NCBI GenBank assembly: GCA_038250235.1
Contig: JBBSCO010000005.1
Location: forward strand, 1 to 64,000
Reading direction: 5' to 3'
DNA: 64,000 nt
Origin: JAAUTS01 sp038250235
GTDB lineage: Bacteria > Verrucomicrobiota > Verrucomicrobiia > Methylacidiphilales > JAAUTS01
The notes under the pieces were generated by a model. It was not told the DNA's origin, did no database searches, and worked only from the letters and a program-made list of their open reading frames with translations. The translations under genes were made by a program, and so were the position numbers. Below, one piece after another: positions 1-8,516 of this stretch. Position 1 is the first letter of the stretch; each line of letters begins with the position of its first letter.

Positions 1-127
1 AAATTTTCTGACGCTCAATCGCCTCGTCTTCGCGCGCGGCAGGATCACCATACTGGGCCCCAACAGGTGCGACAGAGACCAAAAGCAGCCAGACTGCAAT
101 TCCTGTGAAAATCCTCAATCGATCCAT
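1..127 (-). CDS. Start of an exported protein, cut by the window edge
   Basis: From the ATG at 127 the frame stays open to the edge of the window, 42 codons. It begins MDRLRIFTGIAVWLL, a short basic start and a hydrophobic core, and reaches VAPVGAQYGD, which looks like a signal peptidase I site after GA. The remaining visible part is charged (AREDEAIERQK). The product is therefore probably periplasmic or outer-membrane, but no family can be named from this much. It lies 13 bases after the ligA stop on the same strand, so it may be co-transcribed with ligA. Confidence 0.6.
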   Translation of the reverse strand, partial: MDRLRIFTGIAVWLLLVSVAPVGAQYGDPAAREDEAIERQKI

Positions 128-140
128 GGATGATCTGAAC

Positions 141-2132
141 CTAGTGACCACCCATAGGTTGCGCAAGTTTTTCAAACTCCTTCTCATCAATAACCTTCAC
201 CCCCAGCTTCCTCGCTTTTTCCAGCTTGGAGCCGGCATCCTCCCCGGCCAGAACATAATCGGTTTTGGCACTCACCGAGCCGCTGATTTCCCCACCCAAA
301 GCCCTGATATCCGCTTCAAAGGAAGGCCGCGGGCGGGAAAGTGTGCCAGTAATGACAAATTTTTTGCCTGATAGAACAGTACTGCGAACCTCTTGTTTAA
401 CTGACTTAAAATTCAATCCATGTTCACGAAGTCGTCCGATCAGTCTGCGGTTTTCTTCTTTTCTGAAATAAGCATGAATACTTTCCGCCACGATCGCTCC
501 CACATCCTCCACCTTCAGGAGTTCCTCCAGCGAAGCCGAGGCAAGCTGATCCAAGCCCTCAAAGGCCGACTCAAGTTTTCGCGCGAGACCTGCCCCAACA
601 TGAAAGATCCCCAAACCAAAGAGCAAACGCCACAATGGCTGTTGTTTGCTTTTGGCAATGGCGTCGATCAGGTTGGCAGCGGATTTTTCGCCCATCCTGG
701 GCAGGCCCGCCACTGCTCCGACACTCAAGGAGTAAATATCCGGTAAGCTTTTCAGCAAACTCTTCTCCACCAACTGCTCCACCAGGGATTCGCCCAACCC
801 TTCGATATCCATGGCCCCACGGTGGGCAAAATGCTGGATACCTCGATTGGCCTGGGCCGGGCAGGAAGCACTGATACAGCGGAGAAAAATTCCATCTTTC
901 AGGAGAGCTGAAGCACAGGACGGGCAGTCGCGTGGCTCCGCAATCACTTCAGCTCCAGTCAAACGTTTGTTCAGATTGACCGAGATTACGGCTGGTATAA
1001 TTTCACCGGCTTTTTCCACCACAACATGATCCATCAGACGTATATCTTTCCTGCGGATCTCATCGAAATTATGCAAAGTGGCCCGGCTGACCGTGGTTCC
1101 GCTCAGAAGCACAGGCTCCAGTTCCGCGACTGGGGTAATCACACCTGTGCGTCCCACCTGGAAGGTAATGGCACGCAGCACTGTCTCCGCCTGTTCGGGG
1201 GCAAATTTATAGGCAATGGCCCAGCGGGGTGCTTTGGAGGTCGAGCCCAGCCAGGATCTCTGCTCAAAGGAGTTCACTTTAATGACGGCTCCATCGGTCG
1301 GGTAGGAAAAATCCTTCCGCCTGTTGTCCAGTTCATGCAACGCCGAAATCAATTCATCCACAGTGCGGGCCCGGGCCGTCCATTCCGGGACCGGAAAACC
1401 CCAGCCCTCCAGGTTCTTCAGAAAATCACTCTGCCCGGGAATAATCTTCCCCATGATTTCCCCCGCCCCATAAAGGACAATGGAGAGAGGCCTCCTGGCC
1501 ACTTCCTTGGAATCCAGCTGTTTCAGGGTTCCTGCCGTAGCATTCCTCGCATTGGCAAACAGATCCTCACCGGCTTCCTGTCGGGCACTGTTGATTCTCT
1601 GAAACGCAGGAAAGGTCATGTAAACCTCACCCCGCAACTCCAAAACTTCAGGGGCATCCGCCAGCACAAGCGGTAATTGACGAATGGTTTTCAAATTTTC
1701 CGTGATATCATCCCCGGTAAACCCGTCCCCACGTGTGGACCCATTGACGAGTCGACCTTTCTCATAACGCAGGCTGACCGCGACTCCGTCCACCTTGGGC
1801 TCCAGTATCCATTCCATTTCCCGTCTCTCGAGCAACTTGGAAACACGGGCAGCGAATTCGCGCAACTCGTCCTCTGAATAGGTGTTATCCAGGCTTTGCA
1901 TGGGAACGCGGTGCGTAACTTGAGAAAACCCGGCCAATGCGTGTCCGCCCACTTTCTGGCTGGGTGAATCCGGTGTCACCCAGTCCGGATGGCTTTTTTC
2001 CAACTCAAGCAGCTCAAGGTAAAGTCTGTCATAGTCAAAATCACTGATGCTTGACGTCCCTTTGATGTAGTAGGAAATGTCATGGGAACGAATCCGGGAA
2101 CAAAGATCCAGATAAGCCGCACGTTTACTCAT
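141..2132 (-). CDS. ligA: NAD-dependent DNA ligase
   Basis: This enzyme seals nicks in DNA using NAD+, in replication and repair. The 663 residues show the usual order: an adenylation domain with the lysine motif EPKVDG, an OB fold, a four-cysteine zinc finger (CPSC then CISASC), helix-hairpin-helix repeats (GLPRMGEKSA and the LKVEDVGAIVA region), and a C-terminal BRCT domain beginning near GKKFVITGTL. Length is normal for LigA. The open frame extends 27 codons further upstream, but MSKRAAYLDL matches where LigA proteins begin, and this ATG overlaps the stop of the VanZ-like gene as ATGA, a sign of translational coupling. It is late in a minus-strand run starting at the kinase gene. Confidence 0.98.
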   Translation of the reverse strand: MSKRAAYLDLCSRIRSHDISYYIKGTSSISDFDYDRLYLELLELEKSHPDWVTPDSPSQKVGGHALAGFSQVTHRVPMQSLDNTYSEDELREFAARVSKLLERREMEWILEPKVDGVAVSLRYEKGRLVNGSTRGDGFTGDDITENLKTIRQLPLVLADAPEVLELRGEVYMTFPAFQRINSARQEAGEDLFANARNATAGTLKQLDSKEVARRPLSIVLYGAGEIMGKIIPGQSDFLKNLEGWGFPVPEWTARARTVDELISALHELDNRRKDFSYPTDGAVIKVNSFEQRSWLGSTSKAPRWAIAYKFAPEQAETVLRAITFQVGRTGVITPVAELEPVLLSGTTVSRATLHNFDEIRRKDIRLMDHVVVEKAGEIIPAVISVNLNKRLTGAEVIAEPRDCPSCASALLKDGIFLRCISASCPAQANRGIQHFAHRGAMDIEGLGESLVEQLVEKSLLKSLPDIYSLSVGAVAGLPRMGEKSAANLIDAIAKSKQQPLWRLLFGLGIFHVGAGLARKLESAFEGLDQLASASLEELLKVEDVGAIVAESIHAYFRKEENRRLIGRLREHGLNFKSVKQEVRSTVLSGKKFVITGTLSRPRPSFEADIRALGGEISGSVSAKTDYVLAGEDAGSKLEKARKLGVKVIDEKEFEKLAQPMGGH

Positions 2133-2494
2133 GGCTTGGACTCCAATCGCCTCGCCATCAGCCATTGCATCAAAAGAATTCCCATGCAGGCCCCCACCAC
2201 ATCCGCGACCCAATCCATGGGATCGGCGCTGCGGTTGGGTGTCATGGTTTGATAGAACTCATCAATCACGCCAAAGATCGCCGCCAGTCCCAATGCCAAT
2301 GGAAATGAAACCCGCGTACGGGCCAGCAGGATGCCGAGAATACCGTAAATCCCGAGGTGGACGACTTTGTCCAGATAGGGTATGTCCTGTTTGGGCAGGT
2401 CATCACCGGGGATGCTGGATGCCAGAAGAATACATGCGCACCAAAGGCAGGGAGGGAGCCAGAGTTTACTTGTCTGAAACCACGCCGCGCGCAT
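2129..2494 (-). CDS. VanZ-like membrane protein
   Basis: About 121 residues with several hydrophobic helices and the VanZ-family signature: DKVVHLGIYGILG in the second helix, GVIDEFYQ, then NRSADPMDWVADVVGACMG. VanZ proteins take their name from a teicoplanin-resistance gene, but most chromosomal members have no known job; phospholipid or envelope roles are guesses. The longer open frame would give a basic, non-family N-terminus; I chose the ATG at 2494 because it has a GGAG site 8 bases upstream and gives a first transmembrane helix near the start. It overlaps the gene before it by 29 bases and ligA by 4. Confidence 0.85.
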   Translation of the reverse strand: MRAAWFQTSKLWLPPCLWCACILLASSIPGDDLPKQDIPYLDKVVHLGIYGILGILLARTRVSFPLALGLAAIFGVIDEFYQTMTPNRSADPMDWVADVVGACMGILLMQWLMARRLESKP

Positions 2495-2963
2495 ACACCG
2501 TCTCCGTTTCCGTTTGTGAAGTTCTTCCCCGGATCTCCACCGAAGCCAGATCGAGAACGCGCTCGGGCGTTTTGAATTGGAACTGCCAGACCGTCTGCCC
2601 GGTAAGTTCCGATACAACAACAGACCTGCCTTTTTGGGTCACAAGAACCAGCTCATAACCCGCTGCGGGGTTCAGACCCTGCACATGCAGAAAACCCTGT
2701 TGCATCGAATTATCCCAGACCAGCTTGCCGTGGATCTCCGCTTTCTTCGCAACCGGTCCGACAATCAGCACCTCGCCTTCAACCTGCCCCAACATTTTTT
2801 TCAACAGGGTGTTTTCCCCTTTGACCGAAAGCATTTCCTGGGCCTCAGCCGAATGCTTAACCGGCGTCACTGCTGCCTTGTTTCCGGTCAGACGCTGCAC
2901 TCCGTAAAAAAGCCCAAGCGCCAGTATAACACCTAACAAAAGACCTTTGGAAAAAGAATTCAT
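2466..2963 (-). CDS. Membrane-anchored protein with RskA-like domain
   Basis: This has 165 residues. An N-terminal helix (KGLLLGVILALGLFYGV) anchors it, a short linker with a possible coiled coil follows (EMLSVKGENTLLKKML), and the rest resembles the extracytoplasmic domain of anti-sigma-K factors: GKLVWDNSMQQGFLHVQGLN, then GYELVLVTQKG, a VWQFQF strand and an ASVEIRG end. RskA proteins normally carry a sigma-binding zinc domain on the cytoplasmic side and sit next to a sigma factor. Neither is present here, so this is the sensor half alone. The start ATG overlaps the purU stop as ATGA. Function unknown. Confidence 0.7.
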   Translation of the reverse strand: MNSFSKGLLLGVILALGLFYGVQRLTGNKAAVTPVKHSAEAQEMLSVKGENTLLKKMLGQVEGEVLIVGPVAKKAEIHGKLVWDNSMQQGFLHVQGLNPAAGYELVLVTQKGRSVVVSELTGQTVWQFQFKTPERVLDLASVEIRGRTSQTETETVYARGVVSDK

Positions 2964-3805
2964 ACCCCGTAAACCCTGCCCCAGTGCACATCCAACCGGT
3001 TCTTCAAATAAAGACCCAGCGCCCGCACCAGACATTTGCTCTCACAGTCCTGGCCCCGTTTGACAATACTTAACAGTCCTTCTTCCGGCCTGGTTTTAAA
3101 AGACTCCTGACAAATGATAGGGCCCTGATCCAGATCCGGAGTGACGAAATGAGCGGTGACACCTACAATCTTGACCCCTTTTTCATAGGCCTGGCGATAG
3201 GCGGAGGCGCCAGGGAAAGCAGGTAACAGGGAGGGATGAATATTGAGAATTTTATTTTTCCAGCGCCAGACGAAATTGGGCGACAAAATTTTCATGAAAC
3301 GAGCCAAAACAATAAAATCGATCTGGTATTCTTCCAGGATTTGGAGGGCCTTTTTTTCCGACTCGGCCCGCTCTTGGAACGGAAGCAGCACAAAAGGCAG
3401 GCCGGCGGCCTTGGCCACAGGCTCCAGATCCTTGCGATTGCCGATGACGAGTGATGCATCGGCTTTGACTTTGCCCTGTTTCACCGCTTTCAAAACGGAT
3501 TCCAGTGCGTGCGGCTCTCTCGTCACAAACAAAGCCATACGCTGTCTGCTGCGGGCCGGAGCGAAATGAAGTTTCAACTCCATTTTCATCCGTGAGGCCA
3601 ATTCCTGCAGGCCCGCCCTGATCTTTGTCTCGTCCAGATCTTTCTTCAGCCAGGACGCCTGAAGGGTCATGCTGAACTGTCCGCGCGAAACCTGTTCCTC
3701 CAGGGCTTCGATGTTGGCCTTGTGCTGGAACAGAAACTGCGTGACCGCGGCGATGACACCAGACTTGTCTTTTCCGATCAGGGTGGCCGTGGCGTAAATT
3801 TTCAT
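2960..3805 (-). CDS. purU: Formyltetrahydrofolate deformylase
   Basis: PurU hydrolyses 10-formyl-tetrahydrofolate to formate and tetrahydrofolate, balancing one-carbon pools and feeding formate to PurT. The 281 residues comprise an N-terminal ACT domain (GKDKSGVIAAVTQFLF) and a C-terminal formyltransferase domain with the catalytic set seen as ILNIHPSLLPAFPG and VTPDLDQGPI. The open frame runs 34 codons further upstream, but MKIYATATLIG matches the family start. It is 5 bases downstream of queD. The C-terminal QDCESKCLVRAL is typical of the family. Assignment is firm. Confidence 0.95.
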   Translation of the reverse strand: MKIYATATLIGKDKSGVIAAVTQFLFQHKANIEALEEQVSRGQFSMTLQASWLKKDLDETKIRAGLQELASRMKMELKLHFAPARSRQRMALFVTREPHALESVLKAVKQGKVKADASLVIGNRKDLEPVAKAAGLPFVLLPFQERAESEKKALQILEEYQIDFIVLARFMKILSPNFVWRWKNKILNIHPSLLPAFPGASAYRQAYEKGVKIVGVTAHFVTPDLDQGPIICQESFKTRPEEGLLSIVKRGQDCESKCLVRALGLYLKNRLDVHWGRVYGV

Positions 3806-3810
3806 TACGA

Positions 3811-4173
3811 TCACCCGCCCTGATAGCTGCACCAGGCACGCGGCGTTTCGTTGATGCGCACCTCGGATAAGCCGGGCAGTTCCCCGCTCAATTTGTTCCA
3901 GAACCACAGGCAGAGCAGTTCAAGAGTGGGATTTTCCAGACCGGGGATTTCATTGAGATAGGAATGATCCACTGTTTCAATCAAAGGCTTCATCTTTTGG
4001 GCAATGACCGCATGATCGTAGAGCAGGCCGGTCTTCGCATCGACATCCCCCTTCACGGAAATCTGTACCAGAAACGTGTGCCCATGCAGACGTCTGCATT
4101 TGTGTCCTTCAGGAAAAACCGTCAGGGACTGCGCCGCGTCAAAAGTAAACTCGCGTGTCAGGATTATTTTCAT
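3811..4173 (-). CDS. queD: QueD-like 6-carboxytetrahydropterin synthase
   Basis: The 120 residues match QueD, the enzyme making 6-carboxytetrahydropterin on the way to queuosine, or a close 6-pyruvoyl-tetrahydropterin synthase homologue. Visible are the catalytic cysteine and the histidine pair in GHKCRRLHGH, the DHSYLNEIPGLENPT block, and a C-terminal NETP. One zinc ligand looks different: where Escherichia coli QueD has FEAAHRL this has FDAAQSL, Gln for His. The rest of the fold is well preserved. No other queuosine genes lie in the window. It sits between the kinase-HDOD gene and purU with gaps of 4-5 bases, so it is probably in the same transcript. Confidence 0.85.
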   Translation of the reverse strand: MKIILTREFTFDAAQSLTVFPEGHKCRRLHGHTFLVQISVKGDVDAKTGLLYDHAVIAQKMKPLIETVDHSYLNEIPGLENPTLELLCLWFWNKLSGELPGLSEVRINETPRAWCSYQGG

Positions 4174-4177
4174 AAGA

Positions 4178-6124
4178 TCAACGTGCCACCGGTTCCATCA
4201 TGGGTAGCTGGGCCACCAGAGGGATGAAGGATTCCTCCATCAGGGATGGGGTCAACTCCTGATTTTTACTGGCAGCCTTCAGCTCGAGCCATGCCCGGGT
4301 TTCCCACAGGTTGCGCTGATCCACTACTGGTGATCCGCTGTAGCCAATGCCATAAATTTTCACCATCTGGTTGGCCAGGGACACCACCGAGGCGAGCAGT
4401 CCCGATTTTTTGGCAAGTTCATGGTGTGCGCCCGTTGATTGTTTGGCCGGCCCGTCAATTCCAATCCAGCCCAGCCAGAGCTCCCCCATTTCGGCATGGT
4501 CCACGCCCATAAAACGCTTTTCTTGATAAGCCAGGCTGCTTTGTTTCTCAATTGCCTCCCGCAGGGCGGAGTAATACGGATAGGGGGCAACCTCGGCCAA
4601 CGCCAGTTTGCCGATATCATGAATGAATCCGGCAAAATAGGCATTCATCTTTCCCTTGTTCAGAAGGATGTTGAGCGAAAGCATGGAAGTCAGCTTTTTC
4701 GTGGAAGTATCCACCCACCCTTTGCCCGGGGTGAATTCACCTGTGACGACCTCCATCAGGTAATAGGAAACAATTCCTGTGGCAACCGAGTGCTGCCAGA
4801 AAGCCGTCCAGACAAACTCCGGAGTGGCCTCAAAATCATCACGCAACATCAATCCCGTCAGGATAAGTTGCGACACCAGATCCGGACCCACCGCGCGTAT
4901 GGCTTTTTTACGCGTCAACCCGTGCTCCATCGTCCTGCGAGCAAATCCTGTCCCGGCCAGATTCAACACAAATTCATCAATCTGGGGGAGAATAGTGAGG
5001 GCTTCCGCAAGGTCGACGATATCCGGTGTGGAAATTTTCACCATCTCCTTCAGAGGCTTGATCAGTTTGCTCAACTTCATGGGCTTCATTGGCCGTTGGA
5101 TGCCATTGAGCGTCTCCGCTTTTTTCCTCACCAAGGTCTGGTCGATGGAGGACTCCGCCCAGGAATTGAATTTTGGGTTGAGCAAGCCATAGGCATACTC
5201 CTTTGTCGCTGAACTGCGGTGAGGCACCAGAGTCTGACCCTCGCCGATCAGGGTATCTCCACCCTTCTTTTTCACCGGGCCCAGACGGGTGACGTTGGCC
5301 AGGGCCTCACGCAGTTCGTCATAATTTTGAAAACGATCCGCCTGACTCTTCTGGGTCATGCGGTCAAAGAGGTTGATCCAGCCCGGTGCCAGACCCAGGG
5401 CCGCCGCATCCGCATATGGAAAGGGTTTTTCCAGATGGGCCTGGACCAGTTCCGTCACCGTTTCACAGTCGTAAAGAAAGCGGCAGGTCATCAGATGGTA
5501 CAAGGTCGCTCCCAAAGAATAGATGTCGCTGCGCTGGTCTGTGGGCTGCTGTAGTATCTGCTCCGGACACATGTAGGCCGGTGTTCCGTAGCATTCATCA
5601 GGATTGTCGAGAATGGTCTGCCCCAGGGTGCGGGCCAGGCCAAAGTCCGTCAGCAGGATGATTCCGCTTTCATCTACCAGAAAGTTAGAGGGCTTGATAT
5701 CGAGATGGATGATTCCGTGTTTGTAGGCCCAGTCCAGGGCCTCAATCGCCTGGTTCAACACCCAGATACCCTGATCGGCATTCATCGACACACCGCTTTC
5801 CACCCAGTCATCCAGGGTGGAACCCGTAATGAAGGGCATGACAAAATAATGTAGATCCCCCTGGTGACCGACAAAGTAGATCGGAACAATGTTGGAATGG
5901 CGGAGTGCCGCAATGTTTTGCGCCTCAAGGTCAAAAAGACCGATCTTATCCGGCTCATCGGCCAATTCCGCTTTTAAAACCTTGATCGCAACTTCCCGGG
6001 AAAGGCTTGGCTCAAAGGCACGGTAAACATGCCCCATGCCACCCTCGGCCAGGTGCTCGACGATCGTATAATGACCGAGCCGTGCATTGGGGATAAGCTC
6101 TTTTAGTGATGTTGCCAAACTCAT
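4178..6124 (-). CDS. Ser/Thr protein kinase fused to an HDOD domain
   Basis: The 648 residues hold a eukaryote-like kinase at about 17-280: glycine loop EGGMGHVYRA, lysine in VAIKVLK, catalytic HLDIKPSNF, DFG in LTDFGLAR, and CYGTPAYMCPEQ. The HRD arginine is replaced by Leu, as in many bacterial kinases. From about 370 to 600 an HDOD domain follows, with LPQIDEFVLNLAG and IHDIGKLALAEVAP. HDOD domains resemble HD phosphohydrolases without full metal sites and act in signalling. No transmembrane segment is evident, so the protein is probably cytoplasmic. It starts a minus-strand run followed by queD and purU; whether these are targets is unknown. Confidence 0.92.
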   Translation of the reverse strand: MSLATSLKELIPNARLGHYTIVEHLAEGGMGHVYRAFEPSLSREVAIKVLKAELADEPDKIGLFDLEAQNIAALRHSNIVPIYFVGHQGDLHYFVMPFITGSTLDDWVESGVSMNADQGIWVLNQAIEALDWAYKHGIIHLDIKPSNFLVDESGIILLTDFGLARTLGQTILDNPDECYGTPAYMCPEQILQQPTDQRSDIYSLGATLYHLMTCRFLYDCETVTELVQAHLEKPFPYADAAALGLAPGWINLFDRMTQKSQADRFQNYDELREALANVTRLGPVKKKGGDTLIGEGQTLVPHRSSATKEYAYGLLNPKFNSWAESSIDQTLVRKKAETLNGIQRPMKPMKLSKLIKPLKEMVKISTPDIVDLAEALTILPQIDEFVLNLAGTGFARRTMEHGLTRKKAIRAVGPDLVSQLILTGLMLRDDFEATPEFVWTAFWQHSVATGIVSYYLMEVVTGEFTPGKGWVDTSTKKLTSMLSLNILLNKGKMNAYFAGFIHDIGKLALAEVAPYPYYSALREAIEKQSSLAYQEKRFMGVDHAEMGELWLGWIGIDGPAKQSTGAHHELAKKSGLLASVVSLANQMVKIYGIGYSGSPVVDQRNLWETRAWLELKAASKNQELTPSLMEESFIPLVAQLPMMEPVAR

Positions 6125-6321
6125 ATCAAATCTTGGGTAACCCCAACTGCCACAAAACTATGACAAATCCCGACACAGGCAATCTTTCAGTTCCAAGATA
6201 TTCCCATCCTCAAGGTTCCCAAGACACTCCTCCCTTTCATCCTCTTTTCTCAGAAAGAGAATTTGGAAGATAGTTCAGTCTCGTCAATCTTTAATCCTGA
6301 ACGGTATGATACCCGCTCCCT

Positions 6322-6909
6322 ATGAAACTGAACCTGCCCACCGGTCCTTTTGCCGGCTATATTTTCGATTGTGACGGCACCCTGGCTCATACCATGCCCA
6401 TCCATTACCAGGCCTGGTTACAGGCCTTAAAAGAAGCCGATGCGCCGTTTCACTTCGACGAAGATTACTTTTATGAACTGGGAGGAACCGCCACCTCCCA
6501 TATTGTCACCCTTCTGAACCGTCGTTTTGGCACCGATTTCAACTCGGAAACCATTTCCCACCGAAAGGAACATTACTTCATGGCCGGACTGTCCTCAATA
6601 AAACCGATTCCTGAGGTGGTCACCATTGCCCGGGATCTCGCCCAAACCCACCCCGTTGCCATCGTCTCCGGGGGGGTCCGCCATGTCGTCGAGCAAACCC
6701 TGCAGACCATCGGCATTCTTGACCTTTTCCCCGTCATTATCACTCCCGCAGATGTTCTGCACGGCAAACCCGCACCGGACATGTTCCTCCTGGCTGCCGA
6801 AAGAATGGATGTGCGTCCCGGGGAATGTTTGGTTTTTGAAGACGGCATTGTCGGCATCGAAGGTGCGGAACAAGCCGGTATGAAAACCGTCTTCATTCCT
6901 TCCCGCTAA
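6322..6909 (+). CDS. HAD-superfamily phosphatase, beta-phosphoglucomutase-like
   Basis: A cytoplasmic 195-residue HAD hydrolase. Motif I is IFDCDGTLAHT with the nucleophile Asp, motif II VAIVSGG, the lysine is in LHGKPAPDMFL, and motif IV is CLVFEDGIVGIEGA. The helical cap between motifs I and II is of the type found in beta-phosphoglucomutases and sugar-phosphate phosphatases (HYQAWLQALKEA, then FYELGG). The Asp two residues after the nucleophile is present (DCD). Substrate cannot be read from the sequence. It is a single gene, divergent from the kinase gene, and followed by a modest hairpin at 6921-6939 without a T-run. Confidence 0.9.
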   Translation: MKLNLPTGPFAGYIFDCDGTLAHTMPIHYQAWLQALKEADAPFHFDEDYFYELGGTATSHIVTLLNRRFGTDFNSETISHRKEHYFMAGLSSIKPIPEVVTIARDLAQTHPVAIVSGGVRHVVEQTLQTIGILDLFPVIITPADVLHGKPAPDMFLLAAERMDVRPGECLVFEDGIVGIEGAEQAGMKTVFIPSR

Positions 6910-6982
6910 GAAAAACAAAGCCCCGTGTTGGAGACGGGGGTCTGCGAGGCAATCCCCTTATCAACACCCATCTGTGCCTCCA

Positions 6983-7208
6983 TCACGCAGGAAGCCACCG
7001 CAGTCGGACAGGAACAGCGTACAGTTTTCCTACCGCAGGCTCCAATCGGGCCGGGGCCAGTCTATGGATCACCAAAGCCGGGAGCCCGATGTAAAAAAAA
7101 CAGCCTGTTGAATCCGAAAATAACCTGTTGTCACAAGAAGCCTGTTTTCCCCAAAACAAAACCCAGAGCCAAAATTAAAATCAGAGGGAGCAGCACGTCC
7201 GTAAAAAA
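6983..7208 (-). pseudogene. Remnant of an AEC-family (auxin efflux carrier-like) transporter
   Basis: Reading leftward from 7208 gives TDVLLPLILILALGFVLGK, TGFL, a TGA stop, QQVIFGFNRL, and then, after moving one base within a run of eight T's near 7093-7100, FFYIGLPALVIHRLAPAR and onward to a TGA at 6983. This is what the first two helices of an AEC-family permease look like: an LGxxLGKxGFL end to helix 1, and NRLFFYIGLPAL leading helix 2. The stop, the frameshift, the lack of a start codon (a TGA lies just upstream) and the loss of about three quarters of the protein all point to a dead fragment. It follows the WYL regulator gene directly. Confidence 0.6.
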
Positions 7209-7220
7209 TCACGGCAAATA

Positions 7221-8243
7221 TTACCCCTTCGACCCCTGTTTGCCATAACTATCATGGCTTTTAAGTGCCGAAAGCAGGTGGTTCCGCACCGAGTCCCTCA
7301 GTGCCTTCGGAGCCAGAACAGTGGCATGCCGACCCCAGCTCAAAATCCAACGCTCCACCTCCACAAGACTGCCCAGGGTCATCTCCAGATCCACGCCCCC
7401 ATCCTTCCGCTGCACAAGCTTTTGGCTCTGATGCCAGATTTTTTCCCGGACCAATTGGGTGGCAAACGAATCAAAACGCAGGTTGATCCGGATCTTTTCC
7501 GTTCCGCTGTGTACGCCGAAGCTTCCTTCCAGCAGTCTGGTAATTGAAAAATTTTTCGGACGCACAAAACGATCCTTGCCGATCCGGGCCCGCCTCATGC
7601 GGTTTAGGACAAAGGTGCGGACACTTTTCCTCGCCATGTCCCAGGCAAACAGATACCACTGATTATCCACACAGGCCAGATGATAGGGTTGCACTTTCCG
7701 GGTTTCAAAGACCGTGCTGTTGAGCTTCCGGTATTCGAACTCCAGTTCCACCGAGTGTCTCAACGCCTCGCTCACCTTTCCGAAAAGCTCCAGATCCGCC
7801 ACCGCAGCGCCGACCGACCGGAAAGAAAAGAAACTTTCCAGATTCCCGAATTCCACGGTCACCTGGTCAGGCATTGATTCGCTCAGTTTTCGGAAGGCTG
7901 CCGCCAGCGGCTTTTCAAAAGCTGTCCCCTGATACTGGGCCAGGGCTTTCTGGGCCACAAACAAGGCCACCAGTTCACCCTCCGAAACCTGCATGCTGGG
8001 AAAGGCACTGACCTGCTCGGTGTAAAAATACCCGAACTTCTTTGCATCATACTCCAAGGGAAGGCCCAGCTGATCCCTCATGAATTCCAGATCCCGTTGG
8101 ATCGTTTTTCCGGAAACCTCAAACTCATCCGCCAACTTCCGGCAGTTCGGAAAAAGCCCGGCCTGTAAATGCTCGTGGAGCCGGATCATGCGGGCCAGAG
8201 GGGGGCGGGAAGACTGTTGCTGCTTTTTAAATCTTTTTTTCAT
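7221..8243 (-). CDS. HTH-WYL transcriptional regulator
   Basis: The 340 residues have an N-terminal winged helix of the DeoR/HTH_11 kind (RKLADEFEVSGKTIQRDLEFM) and a WYL domain at about 160-225 (VELEFEYRKL, then VQPYHLACVDNQWYLFAWD), followed by the usual WCX C-terminal domain (IRINLRFD to EVERWILSWG). WYL proteins bind ligands such as nucleic acids or nucleotides and regulate varied processes, often phage defence or DNA damage responses. No defence genes are next to it; its immediate downstream neighbour is the broken AEC transporter. The target is unknown. Confidence 0.9.
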   Translation of the reverse strand: MKKRFKKQQQSSRPPLARMIRLHEHLQAGLFPNCRKLADEFEVSGKTIQRDLEFMRDQLGLPLEYDAKKFGYFYTEQVSAFPSMQVSEGELVALFVAQKALAQYQGTAFEKPLAAAFRKLSESMPDQVTVEFGNLESFFSFRSVGAAVADLELFGKVSEALRHSVELEFEYRKLNSTVFETRKVQPYHLACVDNQWYLFAWDMARKSVRTFVLNRMRRARIGKDRFVRPKNFSITRLLEGSFGVHSGTEKIRINLRFDSFATQLVREKIWHQSQKLVQRKDGGVDLEMTLGSLVEVERWILSWGRHATVLAPKALRDSVRNHLLSALKSHDSYGKQGSKG

Positions 8244-8312
8244 TTTTTAAGGGATAGGACAGCAAATGTCTTACCTCAATTGATACCGTGATTTCAACAA
8301 CGAAAGAAAATC

Positions 8313-8516
8313 ATGGAACACAACATACATTGCTCACACTGCCAGGAAGACATGAACCACGCCGACTGGGAGGCCCACAACGGTCATTGCCTGCACTGCG
8401 GCCAAGTGGCCGAACCCGAATGGATGGTCATACGCCGTCGGCAAAACCCCCTGGCCCGCGCCCATCAACGCATCCAGATCCAAACCTTACTAAGGAGCAC
8501 GCCTGTTTATGCCTGA
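8313..8516 (+). CDS. Small protein with paired CxxC motifs
   Basis: A 67-residue reading frame with CSHC near the start and CLHCG about 18 residues later, the spacing of a small zinc ribbon, and basic, Arg-rich residues after it (MVIRRRQNPLARAHQR). The last 8 bases overlap the next gene (ATGCCTGA). The start is preceded by a weak purine stretch (GAAAGAAAATC). I do not recognise a family. The regular cysteine spacing and coupling to the next gene make it more likely than chance to be real, but a competing frame exists over the same bases. Confidence 0.5.
   Translation: MEHNIHCSHCQEDMNHADWEAHNGHCLHCGQVAEPEWMVIRRRQNPLARAHQRIQIQTLLRSTPVYA

Noticed and set aside
6921..6939. Hairpin after the HAD gene as intrinsic terminator
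   Set aside because: Six-base stem with a 7-base loop and no T-run; too weak to list as a terminator.
6925..7248. 107-codon plus-strand frame after the HAD gene
   Set aside because: The opposite strand gives a clear AEC-transporter remnant over the same bases; the plus frame has no features and no ribosome site.
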